64,000 nt of DNA from Chitinophaga flava (GCF_003308995.1 NZ_QFFJ01000002.1:3348001-3412000), one strand, 5' to 3'; counted from the first letter of the stretch, positions 9,414 to 19,091 are shown. Program-made: numbers and translations. Notes: generated from the letters alone by a model not told the origin.

Positions 9414-10946
9414 ATGAAAAATAGGTTCCATTCTTTTTGTGTGGGGATCTGTTGTCTGTTGGTAGCTTCACCGGCATTGCAGGCCCAGAATAAAATCACT
9501 TTCCATACAGATACGCCAACACAGACAATCAACCGAAATATCTATGGTCATTTTGCCGAACATTTGGGTAATTGTATCTATGGCGGCTTTTATGTGGGAG
9601 ATACTTCCCGTATTCCCAATATTAATGGGGTAAGGAAAGATATTATCGCCGCGTTGAAAGCGCTGAAGATACCGAACCTGCGCTGGCCGGGCGGTTGTTT
9701 TGCAGACACTTATCACTGGAAAGATGGTATCGGGCCTAAGGAAAAAAGACCTGCGATCGTCAATACCTGGTGGGGAGGCGTTACGGAGAATAACAGTTTT
9801 GGTACACACGATTTCCTGAACATGTGCGAAGAGCTGGGCACAGAACCTTATCTGGCCGGCAATGTGGGCAGCGGCACCGTGCAGGAGCTGGCTGACTGGG
9901 TGCAGTATGTCAACTTCTCCGGTAAAAGCCCGATGTCTGACCTGCGGCTGCAAAACGGCAGGCAACAACCCTGGAAGGTACAGTACTGGGGCGTAGGCAA
10001 CGAAGCATGGGGCTGCGGCGGAAATATGAGACCTGAATATTATGCGGATATCTATAGAAAGTACGCCACGTTTATGAGCGGTAATCTTTTCAAAATTGCT
10101 TCAGGCGCCAATTCCTCCGATTATAACTGGACAGAAGTACTCATGAAGAACATTCCGCTGCATATGCTGGATGGGATGGCCTTGCACCATTATTCCGTGA
10201 TCGAATGGAATAAAAAAGGTGATGCGGTTGATTTTTCTGAAGAGCAGTACTTTCAGACTATGCGTAGCGCCTGTTTTATGGACACGCTGGTCCGCCGGCA
10301 TTCAGCCATCATGGACAAATATGATCCGAAGAAAAAAGTAGCGCTGGTAGTGGATGAATGGGGTGGCTGGTATAACGTGGAGGCAGGTACGAACCCCGGT
10401 TTTCTCTTTCAGCAAAACACTATGCGGGACGCGATGATCGCAGGCGTGACCTTAAATATCTTCAATAATCATTCCGACAGGGTACGCATGGCCAACCTGG
10501 CACAAACGGTAAATGTGCTGCAGGCGGTGGTCCTCACCAAAGGTGAACAACTGATACTGACGCCGACTTATCACGTCATGGAAATGTATAACGTTCATCA
10601 GGATGCCACGCTGATCCCCATTGATATTCAGAGTAACAAGTATACTTACAAAAATGAACAGCTGCCCGCAGTGACGGCTTCTGCGTCCAAAGACAAATCG
10701 GGCATTACACATATTTCTTTGGTAAATATAGATGCTTCCAAAGTGCAGGAAATTACAGTACAAACCGGAGCGGCCTATAAAGCTGTCGCCGGCCGTATCC
10801 TTTCCTCCGCCAAACTACAGGACCATAACAGCTTTGCACGGCCGGACAAGATCAAACCGGTGGCGTTTAATGGTGCTACGCTGAAAAATAATATGTTGAC
10901 GGTGAAGCTGCCGCCATTCTCTGTGGTGGTGCTGGAACTGAAATAA
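9414..10946 (+). CDS. Secreted GH51 alpha-L-arabinofuranosidase
   Basis: 510 aa with a signal peptide ending at ALQAQ. The GH51 N-terminal motif IYGHFAEHLGNCIYGG and LRWPGGCFADTYHWKDGIGP are present. The acid/base is Glu197 in GVGNEAWGCGG and the nucleophile Glu315 in VVDEWGGWY. The C-terminal beta-sandwich ends in PPFSVVVLELK as usual. It releases arabinose from arabinoxylan, arabinan or arabinosylated xyloglucan. It stands at the head of the araBDA genes, so the released sugar is metabolised by the next enzymes. A candidate AraR operator lies upstream. Confidence 0.96.
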   Translation: MKNRFHSFCVGICCLLVASPALQAQNKITFHTDTPTQTINRNIYGHFAEHLGNCIYGGFYVGDTSRIPNINGVRKDIIAALKALKIPNLRWPGGCFADTYHWKDGIGPKEKRPAIVNTWWGGVTENNSFGTHDFLNMCEELGTEPYLAGNVGSGTVQELADWVQYVNFSGKSPMSDLRLQNGRQQPWKVQYWGVGNEAWGCGGNMRPEYYADIYRKYATFMSGNLFKIASGANSSDYNWTEVLMKNIPLHMLDGMALHHYSVIEWNKKGDAVDFSEEQYFQTMRSACFMDTLVRRHSAIMDKYDPKKKVALVVDEWGGWYNVEAGTNPGFLFQQNTMRDAMIAGVTLNIFNNHSDRVRMANLAQTVNVLQAVVLTKGEQLILTPTYHVMEMYNVHQDATLIPIDIQSNKYTYKNEQLPAVTASASKDKSGITHISLVNIDASKVQEITVQTGAAYKAVAGRILSSAKLQDHNSFARPDKIKPVAFNGATLKNNMLTVKLPPFSVVVLELK

Positions 10947-11020
10947 TAACAGACCTCGTGGCTTATCATGACTGCACAATGGTGTGGTCCTGCTATTACT
11001 ATGCCTTTTAAAAATGAAAC

Positions 11021-12670
11021 ATGAGCGCTTCCTTTGTAATAGGTGTTGACTTTGGAACAGATTCTGTAAGATCTATTATTGTAGATACCCGCAATGGCGA
11101 TGAGGTGACGGCTGCGGTGTTTCACTATCCGCGTTGGAAGGATGGTTTATACTGCAACGCTGCCCATAGCCAGTTTCGCCAGCACCCGCTGGATTATATA
11201 GAAGGACTGGAAGCTACTATCGGGCAATGCCTGCAGCAGGCAGGCGCCCATGTGGCCCGACATATAAAGGCGATATCCGTGGATACTACTGGCAGTACGC
11301 CGGTCGCAGTAGATGAAACCGGTATGCCGCTGGCGATGCAGCCGGCGTTTAAGGATAACCCCAACGCCATGTTTGTGCTGTGGAAAGACCATACGGCACT
11401 TCGTGAAGCGGCGGAGATCAACGCCGCGGCAGCAACTTTCCCAGGCAATTATCTGCGTTTTGTCGGCGGCGTTTATTCCTCTGAATGGTTCTGGGCCAAA
11501 TGGCTGCACATCTGGCGTGTAGACGAAGACGTTAGAAATGCCACCTACTCCTGGGTAGAGCATTGCGACTGGATTCCCTTCCTGCTGACAGGCGGTACGC
11601 ATGCCAGTCAGCTTAAACGCGGCATCTGCTCCGCCGGTCATAAGGCGCTGTACGCAGAAGCGTTTGGCGGCTTGCCGCCCGACAGCTTCTTCTCGGCCAT
11701 CGATCCATTATTGCAGAACGTAGGCAGACGGCTATTCAGCAAAACCTACACCTCCGGCGAAGCTGCCGGGCATTTGTCCGGAGAATGGGCAGAACGCCTC
11801 GGGCTGAGTACAGAGGTAATCATCGGTATCGGTGCTTTTGATGCACATATGGGCGCCGTAGGCGGACAAATAGAACCTTATCATCTCAGCAAGGTAATGG
11901 GCACTTCTACCTGTGACATGCTGGTGGCGCCGTTGGAAGAGGTGAAAGATACACTGGTAAAAGGCATCTGCGGACAGGTACCGGGGTCCGTGATTCCCGG
12001 TATGATGGGCATGGAAGCAGGGCAGTCCGCCTTCGGAGATGCATACGCATGGTTCAGCAATTTATTGTCATGGCCCCTGCGGCATCTTTTCCCACATGAT
12101 ACCATCCTGCTACAGGAGGCTAGTAGCAGGATGATCATTGAACTATCGAAAGAAGCGGCTACCATCATACCTGACGCACACAGTGAATCGGGGATAGACT
12201 GGCTCAACGGCCGCCGCACACCCGATGCAGATCAGTCACTCAAAGGAACGCTCACTGGACTGAACCTGGCATCCGACGCGCCCAGGGTCTTCAGGGCAGT
12301 GGCAGAAGCCACCTGCTTTGGCGCCAAGGCCATCGTGGAGCGTTTTGAGTGGGAAGGGGTACCGGTAAAAGGACTGATAGGCATTGGCGGGGTGGCAAAA
12401 AAATCTCCCTTTATAATGCAGATGATGGCTGATGTAATGGGCATGCCTATACGCATTCACCGCTCAGAACAGACCTGCGCTTTGGGCGCGGCCATGTTTG
12501 CCGCTACAGCTGCTGGTATTTTCCCTAAAGTGGAGGAGGCCATGCAGGTAATGGGGCAGGGCTTTGAGACCACTTATTCTCCTGATAGGCAACGTAGAGG
12601 GATATACGAAGACAGATACAGAAAATACAAAGCGTTAGGTGCTTTTACTGCTAACATGAATATTGATTAA
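11021..12670 (+). CDS. araB: Ribulokinase
   Basis: 549 aa FGGY kinase that converts L-ribulose to L-ribulose 5-phosphate. It begins with the phosphate motif FVIGVDFGTDSVRSIIVD. Ribulokinase-type segments follow: ISVDTTGSTPVAVD, LWKDHTA, MGTSTCDML, GMEAGQSAFGDAYAW and GIGGVAKKSPFIMQMMADV. The stop is one base before the araD ATG, which indicates translational coupling. The distinctive DFGTDSVR start and the araD/araA neighbours separate it from xylulokinase. Confidence 0.97.
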   Translation: MSASFVIGVDFGTDSVRSIIVDTRNGDEVTAAVFHYPRWKDGLYCNAAHSQFRQHPLDYIEGLEATIGQCLQQAGAHVARHIKAISVDTTGSTPVAVDETGMPLAMQPAFKDNPNAMFVLWKDHTALREAAEINAAAATFPGNYLRFVGGVYSSEWFWAKWLHIWRVDEDVRNATYSWVEHCDWIPFLLTGGTHASQLKRGICSAGHKALYAEAFGGLPPDSFFSAIDPLLQNVGRRLFSKTYTSGEAAGHLSGEWAERLGLSTEVIIGIGAFDAHMGAVGGQIEPYHLSKVMGTSTCDMLVAPLEEVKDTLVKGICGQVPGSVIPGMMGMEAGQSAFGDAYAWFSNLLSWPLRHLFPHDTILLQEASSRMIIELSKEAATIIPDAHSESGIDWLNGRRTPDADQSLKGTLTGLNLASDAPRVFRAVAEATCFGAKAIVERFEWEGVPVKGLIGIGGVAKKSPFIMQMMADVMGMPIRIHRSEQTCALGAAMFAATAAGIFPKVEEAMQVMGQGFETTYSPDRQRRGIYEDRYRKYKALGAFTANMNID

Positions 12671-12671
12671 G

Positions 12672-13376
12672 ATGAGCACGCAAAAATACCAGGTCATCCG
12701 CGAGGCTGCCTATGAAGCCAACATGCAACTGCCTGCATTGGGGCTCGTCATTTTTACCTTTGGCAATGTGAGTGCGGCCGATAGGGGCGCGGGTGTATTT
12801 GCTATCAAACCCAGCGGAGTCCCTTATACGGAGTTGTCTCCGGAAATGATGGTCGTCGTGGATTTTAATGGGAAAGTGATAGAAGGGGATTTACGGCCTT
12901 CGTCCGACACGCTTACCCATGCGGTATTATATAAACACTGGGAACATATCGGCGGTATTGTGCACACCCATTCCACCTACGCTACTGCGTGGGCCCAGAG
13001 CCAGCGCGATATCCCTATCTATGGCACCACCCATGCGGACCATAACACGCTTGATATCCCGTGTGCGCCTCCGATGCCTGATGAGTTAATAGCCGGTGAT
13101 TATGAGTACCAGACTGGTTTTCAGATCATGAACACACTGGCGGAGCGGCATTTAACATATGAAGATATTGAGATGGTCCTCGTAGGAAACCATGCGCCTT
13201 TCACCTGGGGCAGCACCCCTGCAAAGGCCGTCTACAATAGCGCGGTACTGGAATCCATCGCTCAGATGGCTTATCTCACGGAATCTATCAATCTCTGCGC
13301 GCCAAGGTTAAAGGATTCCCTGATAAAAAAACATTACGAACGCAAACACGGTCCCAATTCCTATTACGGGCAATAA
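12672..13376 (+). CDS. araD: L-ribulose-5-phosphate 4-epimerase
   Basis: 234 aa class II aldolase fold enzyme that makes D-xylulose 5-phosphate. Visible are TFGNVSAAD, KPSGVPY, the phosphate and zinc segments SSDTLTHAVLY and VHTHSTYATAWAQ (metal histidines), GTTHADH, and the third metal histidine in VLVGNHAPFTWG. The ATG at 12672 is preferred over a TTG at 12663 that lies inside the araB end. It is followed 11 nt later by araA. Standard araBDA gene content for Bacteroidota. Confidence 0.97.
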   Translation: MSTQKYQVIREAAYEANMQLPALGLVIFTFGNVSAADRGAGVFAIKPSGVPYTELSPEMMVVVDFNGKVIEGDLRPSSDTLTHAVLYKHWEHIGGIVHTHSTYATAWAQSQRDIPIYGTTHADHNTLDIPCAPPMPDELIAGDYEYQTGFQIMNTLAERHLTYEDIEMVLVGNHAPFTWGSTPAKAVYNSAVLESIAQMAYLTESINLCAPRLKDSLIKKHYERKHGPNSYYGQ

Positions 13377-13387
13377 AACCATATGGT

Positions 13388-14863
13388 ATGATTGATCTGA
13401 AAAAATTAGAGATCTGGTTGGTCACCGGAAGCCAGCATCTATACGGAGAAGCCGCCTTAAATCAGGTGGCAGGGCATAGCCGGGAAATAGCTTCAGCACT
13501 GAATAGTACTAGTCATATACCCGTTTCCGTTATCTGCAAACCGATTGTCACCACCCCGGAAGAGATCTATGCCGTATGCATGGAAGCCAATGCGGCAGTG
13601 AACTGTATCGGCGTGGTGATGTGGATGCATACCTTTTCTCCCGCTAAAATGTGGATACGGGGTCTGAAAGCGCTGAAGAAGCCGGTTTGCCACCTGCATA
13701 CGCAATACAACAGGGATATTCCCTGGAGCGAAATAGATATGGACTTCATGAACCTCAACCAGAGCGCACATGGCGACAGGGAGCTGGGATTTATGATGAG
13801 CCGCATGCGCATGAACCGGAAAGTGATTACCGGTCACTGGAAAGATACAGCAGTGCTGGCAGAGCTGGGCGCCTGGAGCCGTGTGGCTGCCGGTTGGCAC
13901 GACTGGCAAGGCGCACGTTTTGTTCGCTTCGGTGATAACATGCGGTACGTGGCCGTAACAGATGGAGATAAAGTAGAGGCCGAAGCAGTGTTCGGTTTCT
14001 CTTGTAATACACACGGTATTGGCGATCTGGTAGCTGTGATCAACAGCATCCCGGACCATGCAGTGAATACGCTGGTGGAAGAATACGCAGATGCCTACAC
14101 GATTGCTGCTGTGCTGCTGAAAGACCCGGCCCTGAAAGATGCAGCGAGGATAGAATTAGGCCTGAAAGCTTTTCTGGAAAATGGTCAGTATAAAGGGTTC
14201 TCCGATACGTTTGAAGATCTGCATGGCATGGTGCAATTACCGGGCCTCGCGGTGCAACGGCTGATGAAGGCAGGCTATGGCTTTGCCGGCGAAGGAGACT
14301 GGAAAACGGCGGCACTGGTACGCGCCATGAAAGTAATGGGCAGTGGGCTAGCCGGAGGCAACTCCTTCATGGAAGATTATACGTATCATTTTGACCCGCA
14401 GAATCCGATGGTGTTGGGAGCGCACATGCTGGAAATATGCGAATCCATTGCCGATGGTAAACCGTCGTGCGAGAAACATCTGCTGGGCATAGGCGGGAAA
14501 GCAGATCCTGTGCGGCTGATATTTAACACAGCCGGTGGCCCGGCTATCAACGCCTCTATTGTGGATATGGGCAACAGGTTCCGCCTGCTGGTGAATGAAG
14601 TGGAGGCTGTGGTGCCGCCACACGATTTACCGAAATTGCCGGTTGCACGTGTATTATGGAAGCCGTATCCTGATATGAAAAAAGCCTGTACTGCCTGGAT
14701 ACTGGCAGGCGGCGCGCATCACACCTGCTTTAGCCAGAACCTCTCGTCTGTTCACATGCAGGACTTTGCAGATATGGCAGGTATTGAACTCGCGCTGATT
14801 GACAAACACACCGAGCTGAGAACATTCCGCAACGAATTGCGCTGGAACGATACGGCTTATTAA
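13388..14863 (+). CDS. araA: L-arabinose isomerase
   Basis: 491 aa, normal length. It converts L-arabinose to L-ribulose with manganese. The opening LEIWLVTGSQHLYGEAAL is diagnostic. Other motifs are VVMWMHTFSPAKMWIRGL, HTQYNRDIPW, DMDFMNLNQSAHGDRE, GEGDWKTAALVRAMK (substrate/metal Glu), SFMEDYTYHF and GGAHHTCFS. Cytosolic. It lies between araD and the symporter on the same strand with short spacing, so all belong to one transcript. Confidence 0.98.
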   Translation: MIDLKKLEIWLVTGSQHLYGEAALNQVAGHSREIASALNSTSHIPVSVICKPIVTTPEEIYAVCMEANAAVNCIGVVMWMHTFSPAKMWIRGLKALKKPVCHLHTQYNRDIPWSEIDMDFMNLNQSAHGDRELGFMMSRMRMNRKVITGHWKDTAVLAELGAWSRVAAGWHDWQGARFVRFGDNMRYVAVTDGDKVEAEAVFGFSCNTHGIGDLVAVINSIPDHAVNTLVEEYADAYTIAAVLLKDPALKDAARIELGLKAFLENGQYKGFSDTFEDLHGMVQLPGLAVQRLMKAGYGFAGEGDWKTAALVRAMKVMGSGLAGGNSFMEDYTYHFDPQNPMVLGAHMLEICESIADGKPSCEKHLLGIGGKADPVRLIFNTAGGPAINASIVDMGNRFRLLVNEVEAVVPPHDLPKLPVARVLWKPYPDMKKACTAWILAGGAHHTCFSQNLSSVHMQDFADMAGIELALIDKHTELRTFRNELRWNDTAY

Positions 14864-14881
14864 ACTGATATATCCCCAGTT

Positions 14882-16564
14882 ATGAAAAATATACTTTCTG
14901 CCAACGATATCCTTGTATTCATCATTTACTTTTTAGTGGTAGCCGGTTATGGCTATTGGGTGTACAGGAAAAAGAAAACAGACAATCCGGATGCGAAAGA
15001 TTTTTTCCTCGCGGAAGGTTCGCTTACCTGGTGGGCGATTGGCGCTTCGCTGATTGCTTCCAATATTTCCGCAGAGCAGTTCATTGGCATGAGTGGTGAT
15101 GGTTTCTTTGTTGGTATCGCCGTTGCGGCCTATGAATGGATTGCTGCCATTGCATTGATTATCATCGCGGTTTGGTTTATTCCCATCTATCTGAAGAATA
15201 AAATTTACACCATGCCACAGTTCCTCAAAACGAGGTATAACGAAACGGTGGCATTGATCATGGCTGTTTTTTGGTTGTTTTTATATGTGTTTGTTAACCT
15301 CACTTCTATTCTGTATCTGGGTGCTTTGGCTATCAATGGTCTGCTGGGCGGCACCTATCTGCATGTTGTTATGATCGCTTTATCTGTATTTGCCATCCTC
15401 ATCACATTGGGTGGTATGAAGGTGATCGGCTATACGGACGTAATACAGGTGAGCGTATTGATCATTGGCGGATTAGCCACAACTTACATGGCACTCACGC
15501 TGGTGAGCGAGCATTTCGGGCTGGGCAGGAATGCGCTGGCTGGTTTTAACGCTTTGATGAAAGACGCGCCCGATCATTTTCATATGATCCTTGCCAAACC
15601 GGATGCTGCCTCTTCCCAGGAGTACATCAACAAGTATCTGGTGTTGCCGGGCATACTGATGTATGCAGCAGGGCAATGGATTGTGAACCTCAACTATTGG
15701 GGCTGTAATCAGTATATTACGCAACGGGCGTTGGGCGCTAATTTGCAGACGGCCCGCAATGGCATACTATTCGCCGGGTTACTGAAAATCATGATGCCCA
15801 TTATTGTTATGCTGCCGGGTATTGCGGCTTATGTACTGCATAAAAACGGGCAGCTGCCGGGGCTGGAGAACAAAGATGGTGCTTATGCGGCGATACTGGG
15901 TTTTCTGCCATCTGGTCTGAAAGGACTTTCCATAGCGGCTTTGACGGCGGCCATTGTGGCCTCGCTGGCAGGGAAGGCCAATAGTATTTCCACCATCTTC
16001 ACGTTGGATATCTACCAGAAATACATGAATAAAACGGCTTCCCAGCGGCAACTGGTATGGACAGGCCGATGGGTGGTGATTGCAGCTATGTTGCTGGCCA
16101 TCGGTTTTACCTGGAATGACCTGCTGGGCATCGGTGGGGCAGGTGGGTTCACTTTTATCCAAAAGTATACGGGATATATCAGTCCGGGTGTTTTTGCCAT
16201 GTTCCTGTTGGGTATGTTTTGGAAGCGCACCACCGGCACGGCAGCCGTTGCGGGTATTGTCACCGGCTTCACCCTGTGCGTGTTTTTTAATCAGTTTGCG
16301 CCAGCAGTATTGGGCCATGAAAACCTCCTCTATACAGCCTATCCCAATGGTAGCGGAGGGTATGAGATCCCTTTCCTGATCTGTATGGGACTGGCTTTTA
16401 TGTTTACCATGATTGTAATGGTACTGATCAGTTTGGCCGGCCCCAGGGTCAATCCACGGGCCTTTGTACTGGATAGGGAGATGTTTAAAATATCGCCGGC
16501 CACGACGGTGCTGATTGTCATTACCCTGTTACTGATTTCGGCCCTGTATATACGTTTTTGGTAA
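14882..16564 (+). CDS. Sodium:solute symporter, probable arabinose transporter
   Basis: 560 aa inner-membrane protein of the SSS (SGLT-like) family with about 13-14 hydrophobic spans. It shows IGASLIASNISAEQFIGMSG, the family motif in the first helices, and the GLKGLSIAALTAAIVASLAGKA helix with sodium-site serines. It follows araA by 18 nt and is the only sugar permease in the cluster, so uptake of arabinose (or xylose) is inferred from context. Galactose-type SSS members are alternatives. Confidence 0.9.
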   Translation: MKNILSANDILVFIIYFLVVAGYGYWVYRKKKTDNPDAKDFFLAEGSLTWWAIGASLIASNISAEQFIGMSGDGFFVGIAVAAYEWIAAIALIIIAVWFIPIYLKNKIYTMPQFLKTRYNETVALIMAVFWLFLYVFVNLTSILYLGALAINGLLGGTYLHVVMIALSVFAILITLGGMKVIGYTDVIQVSVLIIGGLATTYMALTLVSEHFGLGRNALAGFNALMKDAPDHFHMILAKPDAASSQEYINKYLVLPGILMYAAGQWIVNLNYWGCNQYITQRALGANLQTARNGILFAGLLKIMMPIIVMLPGIAAYVLHKNGQLPGLENKDGAYAAILGFLPSGLKGLSIAALTAAIVASLAGKANSISTIFTLDIYQKYMNKTASQRQLVWTGRWVVIAAMLLAIGFTWNDLLGIGGAGGFTFIQKYTGYISPGVFAMFLLGMFWKRTTGTAAVAGIVTGFTLCVFFNQFAPAVLGHENLLYTAYPNGSGGYEIPFLICMGLAFMFTMIVMVLISLAGPRVNPRAFVLDREMFKISPATTVLIVITLLLISALYIRFW

Positions 16565-16591
16565 GGGGATGGAGATTCGGGATCTGGTTTG

Positions 16592-16599
16592 TACTTTTG
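16592..16599 (+). promoter_or_regulatory. Bacteroidota -7 promoter box TACTTTTG
   Basis: Perfect TAnnTTTG match placed 18 nt before the ATG of the Nudix regulator. It predicts a short leader and an independent promoter for the regulator after the symporter stop at 16564. Confidence 0.55.
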
Positions 16600-16616
16600 T
16601 TGCCTAATTGTTTTGT

Positions 16617-17333
16617 ATGAAGAGATATGCACAGCAAACAAGGTTATTAGTCGCTGTTGACTGCATTATTTTTGGTTTCGACGGACAGGAGATAAAGTTG
16701 CTGCTGATCCAGCGTGGTTTTGAGCCTTGTAAAGGCAAGTGGAGCCTGGTGGGTGGGTTTGTGCAGGAAGAAGAAAGTGCGGAGGATGCCGCTGCCCGTG
16801 TACTGAAAAACCTTTCCGGCCTGGATGGTATCTATATGGAACAATTACATACTTTCAGCGCGCCGGACAGGGATAGCGTGGAAAGAACAATATCGGTGGC
16901 TTATACCGCCCTGATAGACATCAAGCGTTACAGGCAGCTGCATGAAGATTTTCATGCAGTTTGGTTCCCGATCAATCATCATCCTGAATTAATATTTGAT
17001 CATGATGCGATGGTGAATCAAGCCAAGGAGAGATTGCGTTATAAAGCCGCGCTGCACCCGCTATTGCTGGAGTTATTACCTCCGAAGTTTACACTTCCTC
17101 AACTGCAGCAGCTATACGAATCAGTGTACAACACCACTTTTGATAAGGGGAATTTCAGCCGGAAGATCCTGTCAACCGGCTTGCTGGTGAGATTGGCAGA
17201 TAAAGATAAGCTGAGCTCCAGGAAAGGTGCGTTTTATTATAAGGTGGATAAGAAAAAGTACAATGTCAACTTACATTCTTTTCTGAACTTCGTGCCGGAT
17301 GCACATTTGAAAAAATCTGCATCCGGACGTTAG
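16617..17333 (+). CDS. araR: Nudix-type transcriptional regulator, AraR-like
   Basis: 238 aa. An N-terminal Nudix fold (residues about 10-145) is followed by a C-terminal winged helix (about 155-230, LSTGLLVRLADKDK then KGAFYYKVDKKKY). The Nudix box at residues 46-69 is degenerate: GGFVQEEESAEDAAARVLKN shows VLKN where catalytic enzymes carry EUxEE, so it should bind but not hydrolyse a ligand. This is the architecture of the AraR repressor described in Bacteroides thetaiotaomicron. Position after araBDA and the symporter supports an arabinose sensor. Its likely operator is the recurrent AATTGT-N7-ACAATT repeat. The ATG at 16617 is preferred over a TTG at 16608. Confidence 0.85.
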   Translation: MKRYAQQTRLLVAVDCIIFGFDGQEIKLLLIQRGFEPCKGKWSLVGGFVQEEESAEDAAARVLKNLSGLDGIYMEQLHTFSAPDRDSVERTISVAYTALIDIKRYRQLHEDFHAVWFPINHHPELIFDHDAMVNQAKERLRYKAALHPLLLELLPPKFTLPQLQQLYESVYNTTFDKGNFSRKILSTGLLVRLADKDKLSSRKGAFYYKVDKKKYNVNLHSFLNFVPDAHLKKSASGR

Positions 17334-17370
17334 GCAACTATATGCTCTAAACCCTATATCCTTTCACGTT

Positions 17371-17970
17371 ATGTCAGTATCCCTTAAACGGCTGCATCGT
17401 GCATCCGGTATTGTCCTTGCCTTCTTTCTTTTGCTCCATATAAGCAATCACCTGTTTGCGCTGGGTGGACCGCATTGGCATATAACGGTCATGAATATAC
17501 TGAGACATATATACCGGTTCTGGTTGGTGGAGCTTGTATTATTGTTCTGTGTGGGCTTCCAGGTAGTCAGTGGGCTCGGACTTGTGATCCGAAAGGGATT
17601 TGTCCGCCAGCCTTTTTACGTAGTGATACAAGTATTAAGCGGACTTTATTTGTCCTTTTTTATGATTTATCATGTACAGGCTGTATTGCGCGGGCGATTT
17701 CAGTGGAAGATGAATACCGATTTTTATTTTGCTGCCGGGGTGGCAAACCATTATCCGGAGAAATTGTTTTTCATACCTTATTATACGCTTTCACTGGTGG
17801 CTGTGTTCGCACATATTGCTGCGGTGCATTATATCAAAAGAATGGAGCAACAGCCGGAGGAGCCTCTCCAGCGCAGGTATAAGAACGAAACACTCGCTAT
17901 TTGTATAGCAGGCGGGGTGGTTACTTTCCTGATCATGATCGCTTTTACGGGCGTGTTGTATAAGATTTAA
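17371..17970 (+). CDS. Five-helix membrane protein resembling a fumarate reductase/SdhC-type cytochrome b subunit
   Basis: 199 aa with about five transmembrane segments (residues about 12-32, 48-73, 84-104, 135-155, 172-196). Histidines sit in the helices where b-heme ligands would be expected: H23 and H27 in LLHISNH, H101 in FMIYHVQAV, H148 and H153 in FAHIAAVHY. The opening LKRLHRASGIVLAFFLLLH resembles SdhC/FrdC. No flavoprotein or iron-sulfur partner is adjacent, so the function is open. It is separated by 37 nt from araR and may be co-transcribed. Confidence 0.5.
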   Translation: MSVSLKRLHRASGIVLAFFLLLHISNHLFALGGPHWHITVMNILRHIYRFWLVELVLLFCVGFQVVSGLGLVIRKGFVRQPFYVVIQVLSGLYLSFFMIYHVQAVLRGRFQWKMNTDFYFAAGVANHYPEKLFFIPYYTLSLVAVFAHIAAVHYIKRMEQQPEEPLQRRYKNETLAICIAGGVVTFLIMIAFTGVLYKI

Positions 17971-17972
17971 AA

Positions 17973-18007
17973 AGGCATTTCCGATATCCATGATACCGGA
18001 AACGCCT
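17973..18007 (-). terminator. Intrinsic terminator for the epimerase-like gene
   Basis: A 16-bp stem with a 3-nt loop. Read on the minus strand the two non-Watson-Crick positions are G-U pairs and the stem is followed by TTTTT (complement of 17969-17973). Read on the plus strand those positions are A-C mismatches. It therefore works best for the minus transcript ending at 18013. Confidence 0.75.
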
Positions 18008-18012
18008 ATACT

Positions 18013-18924
18013 TTATAAGTACTTTCGGAGGTTGTGCTTAAAGAAGTCTGCATTTTCGGTAATACTGTCCATAGCATCGCCGGTGCGGAAGTTGCCGCCT
18101 TGTTCCAGGAAATAATATTGCATGCCTGCCAAGCTCACATCCGGTAGTATTTTCGTATAGTCGATAGCGCCTCTTCCTAATTCAGTATAGTCTTCTGTTT
18201 TGCGGTCCATGTCTTTGATATGCCACATCACAAAGCGGCCCGGCTGTTGTTTGAAAAATTCAACAGGTTGTTTTTTGGCGGCGCGCACTATCCAGTACAT
18301 ATCCATTTGCAATTTCACCAGATCGGGGTCTGTTTCTTTCATAATGATCTGATAACCGTTGATGTTGCCATGGTCAATAAACTCAAAATCATGATTGTGA
18401 TAAGCAAAACCAAGACCTGCTTTTTTTGCCCTTGTTCCGATGGTGTTCAGTTTGGAGGCCAGTAATTTAAATTTATCGATGCTCCTGTCTTCCGGCGCCA
18501 GCCATGGCCAGGTGATATATTTTTGATCCAGTTGTTTGGCGCCTTCAATACATTGATCAACATAAGAGAGGAGTTCTGCTTCCGGTACATTGAGGTATTT
18601 AAACAGATCATAGTGGCCGCTGGCAGTGGTTAATCCGTTGTCCTTCAGCAGCAGATTGAAATCTTTTGCGCTGCGGCCATAGTAGCCGATGTGCGCAGGG
18701 TCGAAGCCATACGTTTCCACATCCTGATAGCCCAGGCGGGCTACTCTTTTAAGCGTACCGGCAACGTCTTTTTCCATGGCTTCGCGGATGGTATACAGCT
18801 GCAAGCCCATTTTAAATCTGGGTTTGGCCAATACAGCAAAGGCTGATGGGGAGATGAAGACTGCCGCCGCAGCCATACCGGATTGGGCGAGGAAATTGCG
18901 CCGGTTAATGGTGTTCAGTTTCAT
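18013..18924 (-). CDS. Tat-exported sugar phosphate isomerase/epimerase-like TIM barrel
   Basis: 303 aa of the xylose-isomerase-like TIM barrel family. A twin-arginine signal is present (RRNFLAQSGMAAAAVFISPS), so the protein is probably periplasmic. Barrel motifs include GLQLYTIREAM, YQDVETYGF, FAYHNHDFEF (metal His and Glu), KLQMDMYWIVRAAK and MWHIKDMD with the late acid LEQGG. Such proteins are annotated as sugar epimerases or 3-dehydro-sugar hydrolase-related enzymes; no substrate can be read from the sequence. It is divergent from the GH29 fucosidase and shares a control region with two candidate AraR operators. Confidence 0.85.
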   Translation of the reverse strand: MKLNTINRRNFLAQSGMAAAAVFISPSAFAVLAKPRFKMGLQLYTIREAMEKDVAGTLKRVARLGYQDVETYGFDPAHIGYYGRSAKDFNLLLKDNGLTTASGHYDLFKYLNVPEAELLSYVDQCIEGAKQLDQKYITWPWLAPEDRSIDKFKLLASKLNTIGTRAKKAGLGFAYHNHDFEFIDHGNINGYQIIMKETDPDLVKLQMDMYWIVRAAKKQPVEFFKQQPGRFVMWHIKDMDRKTEDYTELGRGAIDYTKILPDVSLAGMQYYFLEQGGNFRTGDAMDSITENADFFKHNLRKYL

Positions 18925-18961
18925 AGATAACAGATTAGGTTTATTAAAAATAAAAATAAAT

Positions 18962-18980
18962 AACTGTTAAATTGACAAAT
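18962..18980. promoter_or_regulatory. Candidate AraR operator AACTGT-N7-ACAAAT
   Basis: AACTGTTAAATTGACAAAT has the 6-7-6 architecture and matches the perfect copy at 19092-19110 at 16 of 19 positions. It lies 38 nt before the start of the minus-strand epimerase-like gene, suited to control that promoter. Confidence 0.55.
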
Positions 18981-19091
18981 TATTTTGTGATAACGAAGGA
19001 TAATTTATTCTGCTTATCCAGCCTGTTTTTAGGCTTTATGGGCTGATAACTGCGATGTGCTTATGTACTGTATTTATGTTGCAGAAAAAAT

